A stretch of DNA of 64,000 bases from Fretibacter sp964410285. GTDB lineage: Bacteria; Pseudomonadota; Alphaproteobacteria; Caulobacterales; Maricaulaceae. Of the stretch, positions 8,905 to 17,563 are shown piece after piece. Position 1 is the first letter of the stretch. Each line of letters starts with the position of its first letter. Location of the stretch: assembly GCA_964410285.1 (NCBI GenBank), contig CAYPFR010000007.1, forward strand, positions 129,909 through 193,908. Direction: 5' to 3'. The notes under the pieces were generated by a model. It saw nothing but the letters and a program-made list of their open reading frames with translations. It ran no database searches and was not told the DNA's origin. The position numbers were made by a program, and so were the translations under genes.

Positions 8905-9699
8905 ATGCCCCAAACGCCTCACATACCCGTCGCCCTCGGCGCGGAGATCAATCATATCGGCGCAGAGCTTGCAGCGCGGCGCGCGGCCTTGGGCTATACG
9001 CAGCAAGATGTAGCCGATCATCTGAATATCAGAAAAGCCTATATCATCGCCCTTGAGACGCATGACGCAGAGGCCTTGCCCGCCATCGGCTATGTACTGG
9101 GCTATGTGCGCGCCTATGCCGGATTTGTCGGCTTACCCGGTGTGGAGGCCGTGGCGCGGTATAAATCCGATCAGGCCGTGCCCGAAAACCTTGGCCTGCG
9201 CAGCCTGCCGCATTTTATTCCTAAGCGCCGTATCCGTCTACCGCGCGGACTTGTGCCGGCGCTTTCCGTGCTCGGCGGGGCGGCTGCCTTTGTTGGATGG
9301 TACGCAAGTTCGGCGCCTGTCAGTGCTGCGCCAAGCCCTGCGGCGTTGACGCTGGATGCGCCCGCGCGAAATCTCCTGCCCCGCGACCCAAGCGCGCTCA
9401 CCCTCAAGGCCATCGCGCCGAGCTGGGTGGAAATCTCAGATGCCTCCGGACGCGTGGTCATGAGCCGCATTATGATTACAGACGAGGTTTGGGCCGCGCC
9501 CAAAGATGCGTCACTATTTATTTCAGCGCGCGACGGCGGGGCGCTCACCCTTTATGCTGGCCGGGAGCTTTTGGGAACATTCGGGGAGCGCGGCGTACCC
9601 TTTAGCGCCTTGCCGCTGAGCCAGAGCTCTATCGTGGCGCAGGCTGATGCCGCCTCTGCCCCCCTCACAGAGCTAAGCGTTGAGATCAAAGACGATTAG
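8905..9699 (+). CDS. rodZ: RodZ-like cytoskeletal/HTH membrane protein
   Basis: 264 residues from the ATG at 8905; an upstream in-frame start at 8761 would add 48 unlikely residues. Domain order: an N-terminal Xre-type helix-turn-helix (GAELAARRAALGYTQQDVAD to LPAIGYVLGYVRAYAGFVGL), a basic juxtamembrane stretch (PKRRIRLPRG), one membrane helix (LVPALSVLGGAAAFVGWYAS) and a periplasmic C-terminal domain of DUF4115 type containing SWVEISDASGRVVMS. RodZ anchors MreB to the membrane and helps set rod shape. The gene precedes ispG, the arrangement also seen in E. coli, which supports the call. Confidence 0.85.
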   Translation: MPQTPHIPVALGAEINHIGAELAARRAALGYTQQDVADHLNIRKAYIIALETHDAEALPAIGYVLGYVRAYAGFVGLPGVEAVARYKSDQAVPENLGLRSLPHFIPKRRIRLPRGLVPALSVLGGAAAFVGWYASSAPVSAAPSPAALTLDAPARNLLPRDPSALTLKAIAPSWVEISDASGRVVMSRIMITDEVWAAPKDASLFISARDGGALTLYAGRELLGTFGERGVPFSALPLSQSSIVAQADAASAPLTELSVEIKDD

Positions 9700-9789
9700 C
9701 ACCCCGGCAGCTTCCCGCCCATTATCAGGCCGATATGCGCGGCGTAATTACGCCTTTAAATGGCCCGCATCCCGCGCTACACCCCTCCT

Positions 9790-10917
9790 ATGACACAGCC
9801 CACTTCTATCGAGCAGATTCGCCCTTGGCGTACGATTACCCGGCGCGAGTGCCGCCAAATCCATGTCGGCAAAGTCCCCATTGGCGGCGGTGCGCCAATC
9901 GCCGTGCAGTCCATGACCAATACGCTGACAACGGATGTCGGCGCGACCCTTGCCCAAATCCGAGAGCTTGAGGCGGCGGGCGCAGATATCGTGCGCGTTT
10001 CTGTCCCCGACCCCGATAGCGCCAAAGCCCTTAAAGACATTGCCGCAGAGTGCGAGGTTCCCCTCGTGGCGGATATCCATTTCCACTATAAGCGCGGCAT
10101 AGAGGCAGCCGAGGCGGGTGCGGCCTGCCTTCGGATTAATCCGGGCAATATTGGCGGGCAGCACCGCGTGCGCGAAGTCGTCGCGGCGGCGCGCGATCAT
10201 GGCTGCTCTATCCGTATCGGGGTTAATGCCGGCAGCCTTGAGAAGGAGCTGCTTGAGAAATACGGCGAGCCCTGCCCTGATGCCATGGTCGAGAGCGCGC
10301 TTATGCATGCACGTATGTTGCTCGATGAGAATTTTGATCAGTTTAAAATCAGCGTGAAAGCGTCTGATTTATTCATGACCGCCGCCGCCTATCACCAGCT
10401 TGCCGATGCTATCGACTGCCCGCTGCATTTGGGCGTAACCGAGGCCGGCGGGGCGCGCATTGGCTCGGTTAAATCGGCGATTGGCATGGGCAGCCTTTTA
10501 TGGGCGGGCATTGGCGATACGATCCGCGTCTCCCTCTCGGCCGATCCCGTGGAGGAAATCAAAGTCGGCTTTGATATGCTCAAATCCCTTGGGCTCAGGA
10601 CGCGCGGCGTGAACATCATCTCTTGCCCATCCTGCGCGCGCCAAGGCTTTGACGTGATTAAAACCGTGCAAATCCTAGAAGAACGCCTCGCCCATATATC
10701 CGAGCCTATCAGCCTGTCGATCATAGGCTGCGTGGTCAACGGCCCCGGCGAAGCCATGTTCACCGACATCGGCTTTACCGGCGGGTCCGCCGGCTACGGC
10801 ATGATGTACCACGCGGGGAAGAAAACGGGGAAGACGGACAATAAAGATATGGTCGAGGACATTGTAAAGCAGGTCGAAGCACGGGCGGCGGAGCTTAGGG
10901 CGGGAGTTAATCGTTGA
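9790..10917 (+). CDS. ispG: 4-hydroxy-3-methylbut-2-enyl-diphosphate synthase IspG
   Basis: 375 residues from the ATG at 9790; an in-frame ATG ten codons earlier is possible. IspG is the penultimate step of the MEP isoprenoid pathway, converting MEcPP to HMBPP with a [4Fe-4S] cluster. Seen: RRECRQIHVGKVPIGGGAPI at the N-terminus, VQSMTNT, the TIM-barrel segment LVADIHFHYK, LRINPGNIG, and the C-terminal cluster ligands in CPSCARQGFD and GCVVNGPGEA. The compact bacterial form (no inserted domain) fits the length. It is 90 bases after rodZ on the same strand. Confidence 0.96.
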   Translation: MTQPTSIEQIRPWRTITRRECRQIHVGKVPIGGGAPIAVQSMTNTLTTDVGATLAQIRELEAAGADIVRVSVPDPDSAKALKDIAAECEVPLVADIHFHYKRGIEAAEAGAACLRINPGNIGGQHRVREVVAAARDHGCSIRIGVNAGSLEKELLEKYGEPCPDAMVESALMHARMLLDENFDQFKISVKASDLFMTAAAYHQLADAIDCPLHLGVTEAGGARIGSVKSAIGMGSLLWAGIGDTIRVSLSADPVEEIKVGFDMLKSLGLRTRGVNIISCPSCARQGFDVIKTVQILEERLAHISEPISLSIIGCVVNGPGEAMFTDIGFTGGSAGYGMMYHAGKKTGKTDNKDMVEDIVKQVEARAAELRAGVNR

Positions 10918-10935
10918 AGAAGATTTACCTTTAAA

Positions 10936-11505
10936 TCAACTGAACAGACCACCCTGTTCTTTCCATTTCAGCTTTCCTTTAGAGGATAAATAACTAAGCC
11001 GGTTTCGCGCTGCTGATGCGGACACCCCGTGACGATGCATTACGGATTGAACACTATCTTGTTTTGAGAAAAACTTACTTGGCATCAGCAGTGTCGCCGC
11101 AAAAAAGTTCGCCTGTGCTTCGCTATCGCTATAACCGGGTACCTTTTGTCCCGATGCCAATGCATAAACGCCTGTTTTGCCACAATGAAGAATTAAATGA
11201 CCAAGTTCATGTGCCAACGTGAATCTAGCTTGGCCTCGACCAGCGCAAGCATTAACATACGTGTCTTGGCGAATACGTAAAACTTTCCCGCATGTGGTTA
11301 CTTCAGCATACTTATCGGGCATCTCAGCAATTAATAAATACTCAATATCAAACATACGGAGTTTATCAGACATACCTGTTTCAATGAGTTTTACAATGTC
11401 GAAGTATGGATTTGATAAAACACCAAATTTTCGACGCATTGACTCCGTTATGTCATCAATTTCAGCCCAAGATCGCGCAGGAACTTCATACCCGTAATTA
11501 CTCAT
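10936..11505 (-). CDS. ImmA/IrrE-family zinc metallopeptidase
   Basis: 189 residues from the ATG at 11505, which has GGAG six bases upstream; an ATG at 11520 is possible but poorer. Seen: the zinc motif HELGH at 99-103 within ARFTLAHELGHLILHCGK and the downstream acidic ligand region SEAQANFFAATLLMP (E129), both typical of ImmA/IrrE (DUF955). A C-terminal segment SVQSVMHRHGVSASAARNRL may be a second helix-turn-helix. Family members cleave a partner XRE repressor, as in ICEBs1 ImmA-ImmR, or regulators such as DdrO. The partner here is the preceding XRE gene, overlapping by eight bases. Base composition is clearly richer in A/T than neighbours, suggesting transfer. Confidence 0.85.
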   Translation of the reverse strand: MSNYGYEVPARSWAEIDDITESMRRKFGVLSNPYFDIVKLIETGMSDKLRMFDIEYLLIAEMPDKYAEVTTCGKVLRIRQDTYVNACAGRGQARFTLAHELGHLILHCGKTGVYALASGQKVPGYSDSEAQANFFAATLLMPSKFFSKQDSVQSVMHRHGVSASAARNRLSYLSSKGKLKWKEQGGLFS

Positions 11506-11857
11506 TGCTGTCTCCATCATTCTGCAACAGTTCTCTTATTTCTAGTAGTTTTTTTTCTGACAAGCCGTTCACTTTCCTTGCAAAAACTGACGCCGTTTCC
11601 CGCGCAAGTGGGCGCTTCGCACTAATACGAACTCCTGTCGCTACACGGTCCATTGCAAGCCGGAGAGCCCTAATTTCAGAGGAATTGAGATCATAATTCA
11701 AAATCAGCTTTTCTTCCAAATCAACGGGTGGCTTCTTTTTTCCGTGAGCCACTGCTGACAAGAAAGCTGGCGAAACCTTCAAACTGCCAGCCATGTCTAA
11801 CATTCGTTCTTCATGCTTTAATCGAAGCTGTCTTAAAAACTCACCTAAATCATTCAT
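11498..11857 (-). CDS. XRE-family helix-turn-helix regulator paired with ImmA-like peptidase
   Basis: 119 residues. An N-terminal HTH (MNDLGEFLRQLRLKHEER, then MLDMAGSLKVSPAFLSAVAH) is followed by GKKKPPVDLEEKLILNYDL, the wing-like end of the Xre fold, and a helical C-terminal part. It would bind operator DNA and repress its own operon until the peptidase encoded just downstream cleaves it; that logic is known for ImmR/ImmA-type pairs and inferred here. A good ribosome site (AGGAGGT on the minus strand) precedes the start. The AT-rich base use matches the partner, not the surrounding genome. Confidence 0.8.
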   Translation of the reverse strand: MNDLGEFLRQLRLKHEERMLDMAGSLKVSPAFLSAVAHGKKKPPVDLEEKLILNYDLNSSEIRALRLAMDRVATGVRISAKRPLARETASVFARKVNGLSEKKLLEIRELLQNDGDSNE

Positions 11858-11960
11858 ACGACCTCCTGTACTCGAATATTAACCTTTTCTGGTTAAAATA
11901 CAATGGGAAATATAATGCAATAGGAAATTTATAGGAATTAGAAGTTTTACTGTGCTTGAT

Positions 11961-11994
11961 GATGGACCCTCGCGTCAAGCGCGAGGGTGACGGA
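11961..11994. repeat. REP-like palindromic repeat
   Basis: Perfect 8-base arms CCCTCGCG (11967-11974) and CGCGAGGG (11980-11987) flank a TCAAG loop, with TGGA before and TGACGG after. This has the layout of the short palindromic repeats dispersed in intergenic DNA of many alphaproteobacteria (TGGA..arm-TCAAG-arm..TGACG). Only one clear copy is in the window. It lies in the 251-base gap (11858-12108) between the XRE gene and the amidohydrolase; the rest of that gap is AT-rich, with nothing else recognisable. Confidence 0.6.
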
Positions 11995-12108
11995 AAGTCG
12001 GGACCCGAGGGTAGAGGATGAGGAACAAGGTTGGATACTAGAGGGGCGCCGCCCCAATATAACCTCCCGCCTATAGACCCGGCCGCTCTCGCCCGCTATC
12101 AGCGTTTT

Positions 12109-12834
12109 ATGACCTCTGCCTTTCAAAGTCTCCCTGCGGGCTCGGATGTTCCGCTGCTGATTATTGGGGATCATGCCTCGCGGGTTATTCCCGCGCGCTA
12201 TCAGGATTTGGGATTATCCGGCGAGGACCTGACCCGTCATATTGCCCATGATATCGGCACGGATACCGTAATTAGGACGCTCTGCGCGCGGCTCGGCGCG
12301 GCGGGGCATATCTGCGGCTTCTCCCGTCTTTTAATCGATGTGAACCGCGAGATTGGCGCGGCGGGGTTGATCCCGGAGGCCTCTGACGGGACGCAGGTTT
12401 CGGGCAATCAAACGCTGGCCGAAATGGACCGCGCCGTGCGCCTCGCCGAGTTTTACACGCCCTATCACGGAGCGCTGGCAGAAGCGGTAACCAAGCTGCG
12501 CGCGGCGCATGATGACCCCATGCTGCTGTCCGTGCATAGCTTTACGCCCCATCCCAAAACCGGCACGCGGCGGGAAATGGATATGGCGCTGCTGGTCAAA
12601 GACGATACCGCCACAGCGCAGGCTTTTATGGCGCGCGCGGCAACGGCTTGGCCCGATTTTGATATCCGCATCAATGAGCCCTATTCGGCCTATGATCTTA
12701 ATCATACGATCGATGTTCACGCGCGCGGAGTGCGCCATCTTGCAATTGAGATCCGCCAAGACCATATCGGAACCGACGACAGCGCCGCGAAACTCGCGGA
12801 GACTTTGGCGGGCGTTATAACGGCGCTTTTGTAA
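12109..12834 (+). CDS. N-formylglutamate amidohydrolase-family protein
   Basis: 241 residues from the ATG at 12109; a TTG at 12031 would extend it by 26. The family (PF05013) hydrolyses N-formyl-L-glutamate to formate and glutamate in histidine breakdown, or related amides. Seen: LLIIGDHASRVIP, the DHAS metal-binding start; IAHDIGTD; LLIDVNREI; LLSVHSFTP with a conserved His; and NEPYSAYDLNHTIDVHA near the C-terminus followed by LAIEIRQD. No hut genes are nearby, so the exact substrate is uncertain. It precedes msrA by 17 bases and is probably co-transcribed. A second family member lies at 38595-39524. Confidence 0.8.
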   Translation: MTSAFQSLPAGSDVPLLIIGDHASRVIPARYQDLGLSGEDLTRHIAHDIGTDTVIRTLCARLGAAGHICGFSRLLIDVNREIGAAGLIPEASDGTQVSGNQTLAEMDRAVRLAEFYTPYHGALAEAVTKLRAAHDDPMLLSVHSFTPHPKTGTRREMDMALLVKDDTATAQAFMARAATAWPDFDIRINEPYSAYDLNHTIDVHARGVRHLAIEIRQDHIGTDDSAAKLAETLAGVITALL

Positions 12835-12851
12835 GGACAGTGGAGACAAAA

Positions 12852-13469
12852 ATGCAAAGAGATAGATCCCTTTTAAGCGCGCCGGCCCATCATGTCAGCG
12901 GGCAAGATATGCTTGGTCCCTACCCTGCGGGCTATGAAGAGGCGGTGCTTGGCCTTGGCTGTTTTTGGGGGGCAGAGCGAATATTCTGGAAACTGCCCGG
13001 CGTGCATGTAACGTCTGTGGGTTATGCCGGCGGGCAAGGCGCCGCGCCTGATTACAAGGCCGTTTGCACGGGCACAACAGGGCATGCCGAGGTCGTGCAT
13101 ATTGTCTTTGATCCCAAGGTGATCTCTTACGGCGAGATATTGAAAGTCTTCTTTGAAAACCATGACCCGACGCAGGGCGACCGCCAAGGCAATGATATCG
13201 GCAGCCAATATAGATCCATTATTCTTACGCTTAGCGGCGCGCAAGAACAGTCCGCCGTGGATGCCCGCGCGCGCTACGGCAAGGCCTATGCGGGGGCCGG
13301 CGCGCCGGATATCACCACGCAAATTCAGCCTGCCGCCCTTTATTACTTTGCCGAGGATTACCATCAGCAATATCTAGCGAAAAACCCCCAAGGCTATTGC
13401 ATGCATGGGCCAACGGGAGTGTCCTGCCCGCTGCCGCCGCGATATCTGAAGCTTAGCGCCGCCCATTAG
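12852..13469 (+). CDS. msrA: Peptide methionine sulfoxide reductase MsrA
   Basis: 205 residues from the ATG at 12852 (GGAG six bases upstream). MsrA reduces methionine-S-sulfoxide in proteins with thioredoxin. Seen: the catalytic motif GCFWGAE (C37), VGYAGG, HAEVVHIVFDP, NHDPTQGDRQGNDIGSQYRS, AEDYHQQYLAKNPQGYC and a resolving cysteine in YCMHGPTGVSCP. It has the 20-odd residue N-terminal extension common in alphaproteobacterial forms. It follows the amidohydrolase closely. Confidence 0.95.
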   Translation: MQRDRSLLSAPAHHVSGQDMLGPYPAGYEEAVLGLGCFWGAERIFWKLPGVHVTSVGYAGGQGAAPDYKAVCTGTTGHAEVVHIVFDPKVISYGEILKVFFENHDPTQGDRQGNDIGSQYRSIILTLSGAQEQSAVDARARYGKAYAGAGAPDITTQIQPAALYYFAEDYHQQYLAKNPQGYCMHGPTGVSCPLPPRYLKLSAAH

Positions 13470-13544
13470 GATAGGCCGCTGCGGGGCGCGCATGACCAAG
13501 AGGTAATCGTTAAGGGCTTGGCGCGGCCCGTTCCTAACTGCTAG

Positions 13545-14216
13545 ATGGACGTGATGAAGACGTCACATTCCACCGAATTGGAGGCCGGCTTTTCCTTATT
13601 GGAAATGCTGTTTGCACTCGCGATTATGTCGCTGGCCTCGCTGGCATTATTCCAAAGCACAAGCGCGATGCTATCGCTCTCAGGCCGCGCCGTCGAGGCA
13701 GGGGAACGCACGCTAAACTCACAGCTGGACCGGCGGGTTTTGGACACTCTCATCCAAGGCTTGTTGCCCGCATGGCCCGAGGACGCGCAGGGCAGCTTCA
13801 TCGGTACGCAAGAGGGCTTCTCTGGGCAAAGCACGGGCGCGCCCCAAAACGGGGCGGCGCGGCCCGCTGTATTCGCGCTCACCCTAGAGCCGCATGACGG
13901 CGGCGAAATGGCGCTGGTCTATCAAAAGCAAGGCGAGGGACGCGACGACACCCGCGCAGAGCCATGGGTCTTGCTCAGCGGACTGCCAGACGGTAGCCGC
14001 TGGGCGTATATGGGGGTTGACCATGAATTTTATGACCTTTGGCCACCTAGAGCCCAGCCACAGCGCGGCTATTTCAATGACGATCTTCTGCTCACGACTC
14101 CGCCCCTGCCCGAAGCTATCAAATTAGTGAGCGAGCAGGGCATGGTCCTTTGGACGGGGGCTGTGGGGCGGGCAAAAACCCTTCCGGGCCGCCCCGATAT
14201 AAGGCGCGCGCCATGA
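13545..14216 (+). CDS. gspJ: Type II secretion minor pseudopilin GspJ
   Basis: 223 residues, first gene of the T2SS cluster. A class III prepilin leader is cleaved before Phe in EAGFSLLEMLFALAIM, with Glu at +5, followed by one hydrophobic helix and a globular periplasmic domain. GspJ joins GspI, GspK and GspH at the tip of the pseudopilus. Assignment to J rather than H or I rests on length, on the immediately following GspK and on FALTLEP..GGEMALVYQ, which resembles J proteins. A second Met at 13554 could be the start. The stop overlaps the gspK start (ATGA). Confidence 0.82.
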   Translation: MDVMKTSHSTELEAGFSLLEMLFALAIMSLASLALFQSTSAMLSLSGRAVEAGERTLNSQLDRRVLDTLIQGLLPAWPEDAQGSFIGTQEGFSGQSTGAPQNGAARPAVFALTLEPHDGGEMALVYQKQGEGRDDTRAEPWVLLSGLPDGSRWAYMGVDHEFYDLWPPRAQPQRGYFNDDLLLTTPPLPEAIKLVSEQGMVLWTGAVGRAKTLPGRPDIRRAP

Positions 14217-15361
14217 GCCGCCTCCCTCCAACAACGCCCCGCCGGCCCGCCGGCCATGAAGCCGGATTCGTTCTGCCTTACGTTCTTATGGTCATTGCAA
14301 TATTGGCGATCGCAGGCACGATTGCGGCGCAAAGATTATTAAAGGCCAGTGATGCAATTTCCGATATGCGGGTCAAGATACGCTCAGAACGCTTACTCCA
14401 CAGCGCAGAGGCGGCGGCGAGCTATTCCGTGTTAACAGGGAATCCGCGGGAAACGGGTTATGATCTCTCGCCCAAAAGCCCAATCGTTTGGGAGTTCGGT
14501 TTTCTATCCCCTGACGGGCTCCGTAATTTGCGCGAAAATGACGTGAGCGCCCTGCCGCAAGATATATGGAACGCGAACGGCGAAGCGCGGCGCTATGATC
14601 TAGCAGAGAGCTTATCAGATACTGCCCCGCGCAGGCGAACGCGCGGCGCCAGCGCGCCAGCGGAAGCCATTGTCAGCTTACAAGATACGGCGGGCTTAAT
14701 CTCGCTTAACCAGGTGAATTCACGCATGCTGAGCTCGGTTTTACAATATGCAGGCGCGCCAAAAAGGGATGCAGAGACACTCGTGCAATCCTTATGGGAT
14801 TATGTCGATTTTGACTCGCAAAAACGCGAGAACGGAGCCGAGGCCCCTGAATATAAGCGCCTTAAAAAACCCGCGCCCCCTAACTCCCCCCTGCGCAGTT
14901 TCGAAGAGCTTGGCGCGCTTATGCATTGGGGCGACATGATAGATTCTCTGGATATGCTCCGGCTGAAAGACCTCACAACGGCTCAGCCTACCATAGGGTT
15001 TCGCCGCACCTTTGCGACCCCGACCCAGATACGATTGTTTAATCTTGATAGCGCCAGCCTGATCGAGAGCCGCCGGCCCAGTTTTGAAAACCAGCTTCAA
15101 CTGGGCATACCCAAAACCTCAGGCGGGGCGCGGCTTCGGATTTGGGCCCGCAGGGCAGACGGGCAATACGATAAGCGTGTGGTCGAAATTAAACGAACGA
15201 TGGGGGCCGCCGATGTGCCCTATAGAAGGCATTGGGTTTATGATGCCACTGTGCTAGAAAACGATCTTGAAACAAGCATATCCCTCATGGGACCCGGGAA
15301 TAAACGCTTAGAACTTAACGGACTTAAACATGTTGTTCACGCCGCGTCTTCTGCTCCTTAA
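14213..15361 (+). CDS. gspK: Type II secretion minor pseudopilin GspK
   Basis: 382 residues from the ATG at 14213, which overlaps the gspJ stop. The long size and the prepilin-like N-terminus EAGFVLPYVLMVIAILAIAG without Glu at +5 are characteristic of GspK, the largest minor pseudopilin, which caps the tip. VSLQDTAGLISLNQVNSRML is the conserved segment preceding the alpha-domain, and LRSFEELGAL matches the family helical insertion region. It should be processed by the prepilin peptidase encoded at 24901. Confidence 0.88.
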   Translation: MSRLPPTTPRRPAGHEAGFVLPYVLMVIAILAIAGTIAAQRLLKASDAISDMRVKIRSERLLHSAEAAASYSVLTGNPRETGYDLSPKSPIVWEFGFLSPDGLRNLRENDVSALPQDIWNANGEARRYDLAESLSDTAPRRRTRGASAPAEAIVSLQDTAGLISLNQVNSRMLSSVLQYAGAPKRDAETLVQSLWDYVDFDSQKRENGAEAPEYKRLKKPAPPNSPLRSFEELGALMHWGDMIDSLDMLRLKDLTTAQPTIGFRRTFATPTQIRLFNLDSASLIESRRPSFENQLQLGIPKTSGGARLRIWARRADGQYDKRVVEIKRTMGAADVPYRRHWVYDATVLENDLETSISLMGPGNKRLELNGLKHVVHAASSAP

Positions 15362-16448
15362 CGAGGAGAAGACCACCGTAGTTAGAAAGTCGGCCCTCGG
15401 CCAGACGATATATGTGGTGCCGCGCGCGGACTGCTCCTTTCGGCGTGTGCGCCTTGCAGGCCCCGGGCGGGAAGCCAAGGCCGCCGCCCAGCTAAGGGCC
15501 CGTAGCGAAGCCTTACCGGGCGAAAATGGCTCCCGGCTTGTCATGGACGACACACATAAAGGCACTGGCGAGACCGCGGCTGCGCCTAATCCCGCGCCCG
15601 CGCTTATGGCCGGGATTTGGAATTTTCCGCTTTCGCCAAAATTCAAGGGGCGCTACCTGCCTGAAACCTTGGCCCAAGTCCCGATGGACACATCACAAAT
15701 GGATATAGGCGCGCGCATTATTCGCGGGGTTTCGGGCTATGAAGGGCAAATCTGGCGGCAGTCTAATCTGGTCGCCAGCCGTTGGTGGGGGCGCGCGCCA
15801 ACAGATATTGATTGGGACGGATTTTTGCGCGCGGCGCAGGAATCTCTTGGCCCGCTGAATATGGCGCGGCCCGCCGCCCAAGACGCCGTCTGGAGATCAG
15901 ACTTACCTGTTTTTGATATCAGCCCTGAGCGTCTATCCGAGGTTTTTTCTCCGCTCAATGTTGGCGGCGCGGTGACGGCCATGCTGCTTTGCGGCGCGCT
16001 GTATATTTCAGGACAATATCTACGCGAGAGTCTTGTGCTCAGGGAGGTGGAAAACAAAGCCGTCTCTATACGGGGTGAGACCGAGCAAATTCAGTCCGAG
16101 CGGCGGCGCGCGCTTACAAATATGAGTTTTGTGCGCAAATATCGCCAGCTTGGTGATAATGGCACGATCCTTGGCGGGCTGGCGGCGACGGCCAAAGTCC
16201 TCAGCGAGACTGATCTTGGCATTGAGCAAATGAACCTGCGCGGCGGCGCGCTTGAACTCCGCCTGAAGGGCAGTGATGAGATTTCTGTCCCGGATATGGT
16301 TGCAGCTTTAGAGGCAGAAACTGTCTTGTCTAATGTCAGTATTGCCTTAGAAACTGCCGGCGCAATTGTCATCAAAGCAGATGTCTCTGAGCCTGTTTCA
16401 ACATCTATACCCGCCGCAAACGCAGCTCAGGGAGGCAGCGCGCCATGA
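15330..16448 (+). CDS. gspL: Type II secretion inner-membrane protein GspL
   Basis: 372 residues, overlapping gspK by 32 bases. The N-terminal cytoplasmic part (about 1-205) would adopt the actin-like fold that binds GspE; one membrane helix follows (VGGAVTAMLLCGALYISGQY, about 215-235), then a coiled region and a small ferredoxin-like periplasmic domain (ILGGLAATAKVLSET to VSIALETAGAIVIKADV). GspL links the ATPase to the pseudopilus platform. Sequence conservation in this family is low, so the call leans on topology and its place between gspK and gspM. Confidence 0.8.
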   Translation: MLFTPRLLLLNEEKTTVVRKSALGQTIYVVPRADCSFRRVRLAGPGREAKAAAQLRARSEALPGENGSRLVMDDTHKGTGETAAAPNPAPALMAGIWNFPLSPKFKGRYLPETLAQVPMDTSQMDIGARIIRGVSGYEGQIWRQSNLVASRWWGRAPTDIDWDGFLRAAQESLGPLNMARPAAQDAVWRSDLPVFDISPERLSEVFSPLNVGGAVTAMLLCGALYISGQYLRESLVLREVENKAVSIRGETEQIQSERRRALTNMSFVRKYRQLGDNGTILGGLAATAKVLSETDLGIEQMNLRGGALELRLKGSDEISVPDMVAALEAETVLSNVSIALETAGAIVIKADVSEPVSTSIPAANAAQGGSAP

Positions 16449-17020
16449 ACATTGGCGCCCAAGATTTGCAGATGAGCCCTCTGGCAGGTTACGGTCTTTG
16501 CTTTATCGTCATGATCCTTGGCGGGCTGGGGCTTGAGCGCTTTTCCGCCGCTGAAAACACGTTGGAGCGCGGGGTCATCGCCGCGCAAACAGAGCTCGCC
16601 ACGTTAGCAGCGATAAAGGACACGGACCATTGGGCGGAGCGACTGATTGAGAGCACCAAGGCACGTCAGCAATTGCAATCCGAAATCTGGCTTGGCAATA
16701 CCAGCGGCGTCATTGCCGCCGAGCTTCAGCAAGCCCTAAGAGGGCTTGCGCAGCAACATAAATTTGAAAATATTCAGGTCCGCGTTGACCCTGATCCCTT
16801 GGAGACCGAAGGCGTTACTGTCCTGAATTTCGAGTTTAGCGGCCGCGCGCCAAGCGCTAAAGTGCTCGCGGATTATTTTGAAGGTCTGGCGGTGAGTCCG
16901 AAATTGATCTTGATTGATGAGGCCTATTTTGCGCAAAACGTCCGAAGTCCGCGTCCGCCCGTTCTCACCTTTTCGGGTTTTATTCCTGTCCAAATTGCGC
17001 CAAGCGGACGTCCGCAATGA
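16445..17020 (+). CDS. gspM: Type II secretion inner-membrane protein GspM
   Basis: 191 residues, four-base ATGA overlaps at both ends with gspL and the next gene. One N-terminal membrane helix (PLAGYGLCFIVMILGGLGLE) is followed by a coiled-coil region (AAENTLERGVIAAQTELAT) and a periplasmic ferredoxin-like domain ending in VLTFSGFIPV. GspM pairs with GspL in the inner-membrane platform. The call rests on topology, size and operon position. Confidence 0.8.
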   Translation: MNIGAQDLQMSPLAGYGLCFIVMILGGLGLERFSAAENTLERGVIAAQTELATLAAIKDTDHWAERLIESTKARQQLQSEIWLGNTSGVIAAELQQALRGLAQQHKFENIQVRVDPDPLETEGVTVLNFEFSGRAPSAKVLADYFEGLAVSPKLILIDEAYFAQNVRSPRPPVLTFSGFIPVQIAPSGRPQ

Positions 17021-17562
17021 GAAAACTCCTGCCCTTTGTTATCCTTATGTTGATTGCGTCCGGCGCGCTTGGCTGGCTGCGTGCGGGTACTAGCGCAGGC
17101 GCGCGCACCGCTGATATGGATAGCTGGAGCACGCTGGACTCTGGCCGCATGGACGCAGCAGCGTATAAAGCGATGGCCCAGCAGCTCAGGCAAAGCGCGC
17201 TCTTGCCGCTAAGTAATCAAGAACAAGTCGCTATCGAGGCGGCGGCGACTGCGGCGGCGGCAACCGCTAAAGTGACGACAGAGGGCTCGAAAGCCGTCCC
17301 GCCCTTTCCAAAAGTATTAGGAAGCTCGCGCCTAAACCGCACACGCTATGTGCATGTATTGGCGCCGGACAATGGCGTGGCGAAACTGCGCGGCGGCGAC
17401 GTGCTTGACAGCGGCTGGGAGATAAAAACAGTTGACCGCAGACAGGTTATTGCTGTTTTTGACGGTGAAGAGATAATAGTTCCGGTCATCCCTTATCTTA
17501 AGGGGGCGTTTGATAAGCCGGATGAGAGCATTGATAACAAGGCCGAAGGCGGCGGAGAGTAA
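17017..17562 (+). CDS. GspC/GspN-like T2SS inner-membrane protein
   Basis: 181 residues. An N-terminal membrane anchor (KLLPFVILMLIASGALGWLR), an Ala-rich linker, then a small periplasmic beta domain (RYVHVLAPDNGVAKLRGGDVLDSG, then WEIKTVDRRQVIAVFDGEEI) that resembles the homology region of GspC or PilP-type proteins. In T2SS, GspC connects the inner platform to the secretin; there is no other candidate in the window. Position between gspM and gspD and the coupled start (ATGA with gspM) support a T2SS role. It lacks a PDZ domain, so it could instead be a GspN/P-like variant. Confidence 0.6.
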   Translation: MRKLLPFVILMLIASGALGWLRAGTSAGARTADMDSWSTLDSGRMDAAAYKAMAQQLRQSALLPLSNQEQVAIEAAATAAAATAKVTTEGSKAVPPFPKVLGSSRLNRTRYVHVLAPDNGVAKLRGGDVLDSGWEIKTVDRRQVIAVFDGEEIIVPVIPYLKGAFDKPDESIDNKAEGGGE

Positions 17563-17563
17563 T

